Assembly (NCBI GenBank): GCA_045575975.1
Contig: JAZNFO010000021.1
Span: 1-8,185, forward strand
Direction of reading: 5' to 3'
Source of the DNA: RGIG8709 sp045575975
Lineage (GTDB): Bacteria; Bacillota; Clostridia; Monoglobales; Monoglobaceae
Length of the DNA stretch: 8,185 nucleotides
A model generated the notes under the pieces. That model was not told the DNA's origin, did no database searches, and saw only the letters and a program-made list of their open reading frames with translations. Of the stretch, positions 7,080 through 8,185 are shown one piece after another; within the stretch, counting starts at the first letter, position 1; each line of letters opens with the position of its first letter. The position numbers and the translations under genes are program-made.

Positions 7080-8185
7080 GACCGCTTAAACTTACAATGA
7101 AAGCTTTTGGTCCCTATGCCTCTGAAACCGTAATTGATTTTGATCAAATAGGAAAAAGCGGACTGTATCTTGTTACGGGAGAAACAGGTTCAGGAAAAAC
7201 AACTATATTTGATGCCATAAGCTATGCTCTTTATGGCAAAGCAAGCGGGCAAAGCAGAGAACCTTATATGCTTCGTTCAATGTATGCAGATGCTGATATG
7301 GAAACAGAGGTTGAGCTTATCTTTGAATACAGGGGGGAAATCTATAATATTAAAAGAAACCCCGAATATGAAAGAACGAAGAAAAGAGGAGAGGGAACCA
7401 CAAAAGAAAGTGCTAACGCGGAACTTTTGTGTCCTGACGGGAGATTTATTAACAAAAGAGAAGATGTTGACAGGGAAATTGTAAATATAATGGGGATTGA
7501 CCAGACTCAATTTTCACAGATTGTTATGATTGCCCAGGGGGATTTTTTGAAACTTTTGCTTGCATCAACGGATGAAAGAATAAAAATTTTCAGAAAGTTA
7601 TTTAACACCACTCTTTATCAGTCTCTTCAGGATAAATTAAAGGATGAGTCAAAAAAATTGGGGGATGAGTGCTTAAGACTCAGGGAAAGTATAAATCAGT
7701 ATATTGAAGGGATAAAGTGCAGGAATGAAATATTTGAGCAAAAAGTTGAAAATGCTAAAATGGGTTTTATGCCGGTTGATGATATAACTGATTTGCTTGA
7801 AGAAATAATAAATAAAGATACGGAAGAAAACGAAATTCTCATTAAGAAAATTGATGAGCTTAATTTGGCTGTGCAAAAATCTCAGACAAAGCTTGCTGTG
7901 GCAGAGAAAAACGAAAAAGCAAGAGAAACCTTGAAAGAAAACAAAGAAGTTTTCGCACTGGAAGGAGAAAGACTAAAGGGGCTCAAATCAATTTTTGTAA
8001 ATGCAAAAAAAGATTATGAACAAAGTGATGGGCTTGATGAAAAAATTGCTGCTTTGGAAGCAAAGCTTCCTGATTATGAGATTTTGTCCGATGCAAAAAA
8101 GTCAAGTGAAAGTATCCTTAAAGAAATTATAAAGAAAGAAGAAATTCATAAAAGAAAAAAAGAGGAATTTGATAAAAAGAACTGT
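7076..8185 (+). CDS. sbcC: ATPase subunit SbcC (Rad50-like), N-terminal part (3' end outside window)
   Basis: SbcC is the SMC/Rad50-type ATPase that binds DNA and controls the SbcD nuclease. The frame is open from the ATG at 7076 to the last base (370 codons, no stop); the family is usually around 1,000 residues or more, so about a third is present. The start MRPLKLTMKAFGPYASETVIDF is the standard SbcC beginning. Walker A is GETGSGKT at 35-42, followed by TIFDAISYALYGKASG. The Q-loop is Q154 in MIAQGDFLKLLLAS. From about residue 200 the sequence is Lys/Glu-rich coiled coil (for example KKIDELNLAVQKSQTKLAV). The zinc-hook CxxC, return coil, signature motif and Walker B must lie beyond the window. 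RecF and RecN also have a Walker A ATPase head, but the AQGDF motif and the sbcD partner make SbcC clear. Confidence 0.95.
   Translation, partial: MRPLKLTMKAFGPYASETVIDFDQIGKSGLYLVTGETGSGKTTIFDAISYALYGKASGQSREPYMLRSMYADADMETEVELIFEYRGEIYNIKRNPEYERTKKRGEGTTKESANAELLCPDGRFINKREDVDREIVNIMGIDQTQFSQIVMIAQGDFLKLLLASTDERIKIFRKLFNTTLYQSLQDKLKDESKKLGDECLRLRESINQYIEGIKCRNEIFEQKVENAKMGFMPVDDITDLLEEIINKDTEENEILIKKIDELNLAVQKSQTKLAVAEKNEKARETLKENKEVFALEGERLKGLKSIFVNAKKDYEQSDGLDEKIAALEAKLPDYEILSDAKKSSESILKEIIKKEEIHKRKKEEFDKKNC

Noticed and set aside
7224..7510. Open frames on both strands inside the sbcC region (7224-7484 plus, 7277-7510 minus)
   Set aside because: Both lie within the uninterrupted sbcC frame, which has clear Walker A and Q-loop motifs and continues to the window edge. 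They are out-of-frame or antisense by-products.
8183..8185. Cysteine at SbcC residue 370 as the start of the zinc-hook CxxC
   Set aside because: It is the last codon in the window, so the motif cannot be seen. Only about 170 residues of coil precede it, which would be short for SbcC. There is no support either way.

Overview
The window is an AT-rich, entirely plus-strand stretch of ordinary bacterial chromosome. The gene order (smc then ftsY), strong GGAGG-type ribosome binding sites, AGA-dominated arginine codons and low GC fit a Gram-positive anaerobe of the Clostridia (Firmicutes). That placement is inferred from gene content and base composition; no rRNA or other taxonomic marker is present. 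Five protein genes fill almost all of the sequence. The first and last run off the window edges.

Layout: (1) bases 3-2177, the C-terminal ~60% of the chromosome-condensation ATPase Smc (hinge, return coiled coil, C-terminal ATPase head). (2) 2177-3103, ftsY, the signal-recognition-particle receptor GTPase, overlapping smc by one base. (3) 3108-5867, a large UPF0182-family membrane protein of unknown function (seven predicted membrane segments and a ~600-residue extracytoplasmic part), starting four bases after the ftsY stop. (4) 5880-5913, an intrinsic terminator that closes this transcription unit. (5) 5940-7079, sbcD, the nuclease subunit of the SbcCD (Mre11-Rad50-like) DNA repair complex. 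(6) 7076-8185, the first 370 codons of sbcC, its ATPase partner, overlapping sbcD by ATGA and continuing past the window.

Functionally there are two units. The first couples chromosome organisation (Smc), co-translational membrane targeting (FtsY) and an uncharacterised membrane protein. The second encodes a DNA-end processing nuclease. All catalytic motifs that lie inside the window look intact. There are no RNA genes, mobile elements, CRISPR arrays or gene-free stretches above 300 bases; the only real gap is the 72 bases from 5868 to 5939. I found no convincing new system. The point most worth following up is the UPF0182 gene placed directly behind ftsY, where many Firmicutes carry ylxM/ffh.
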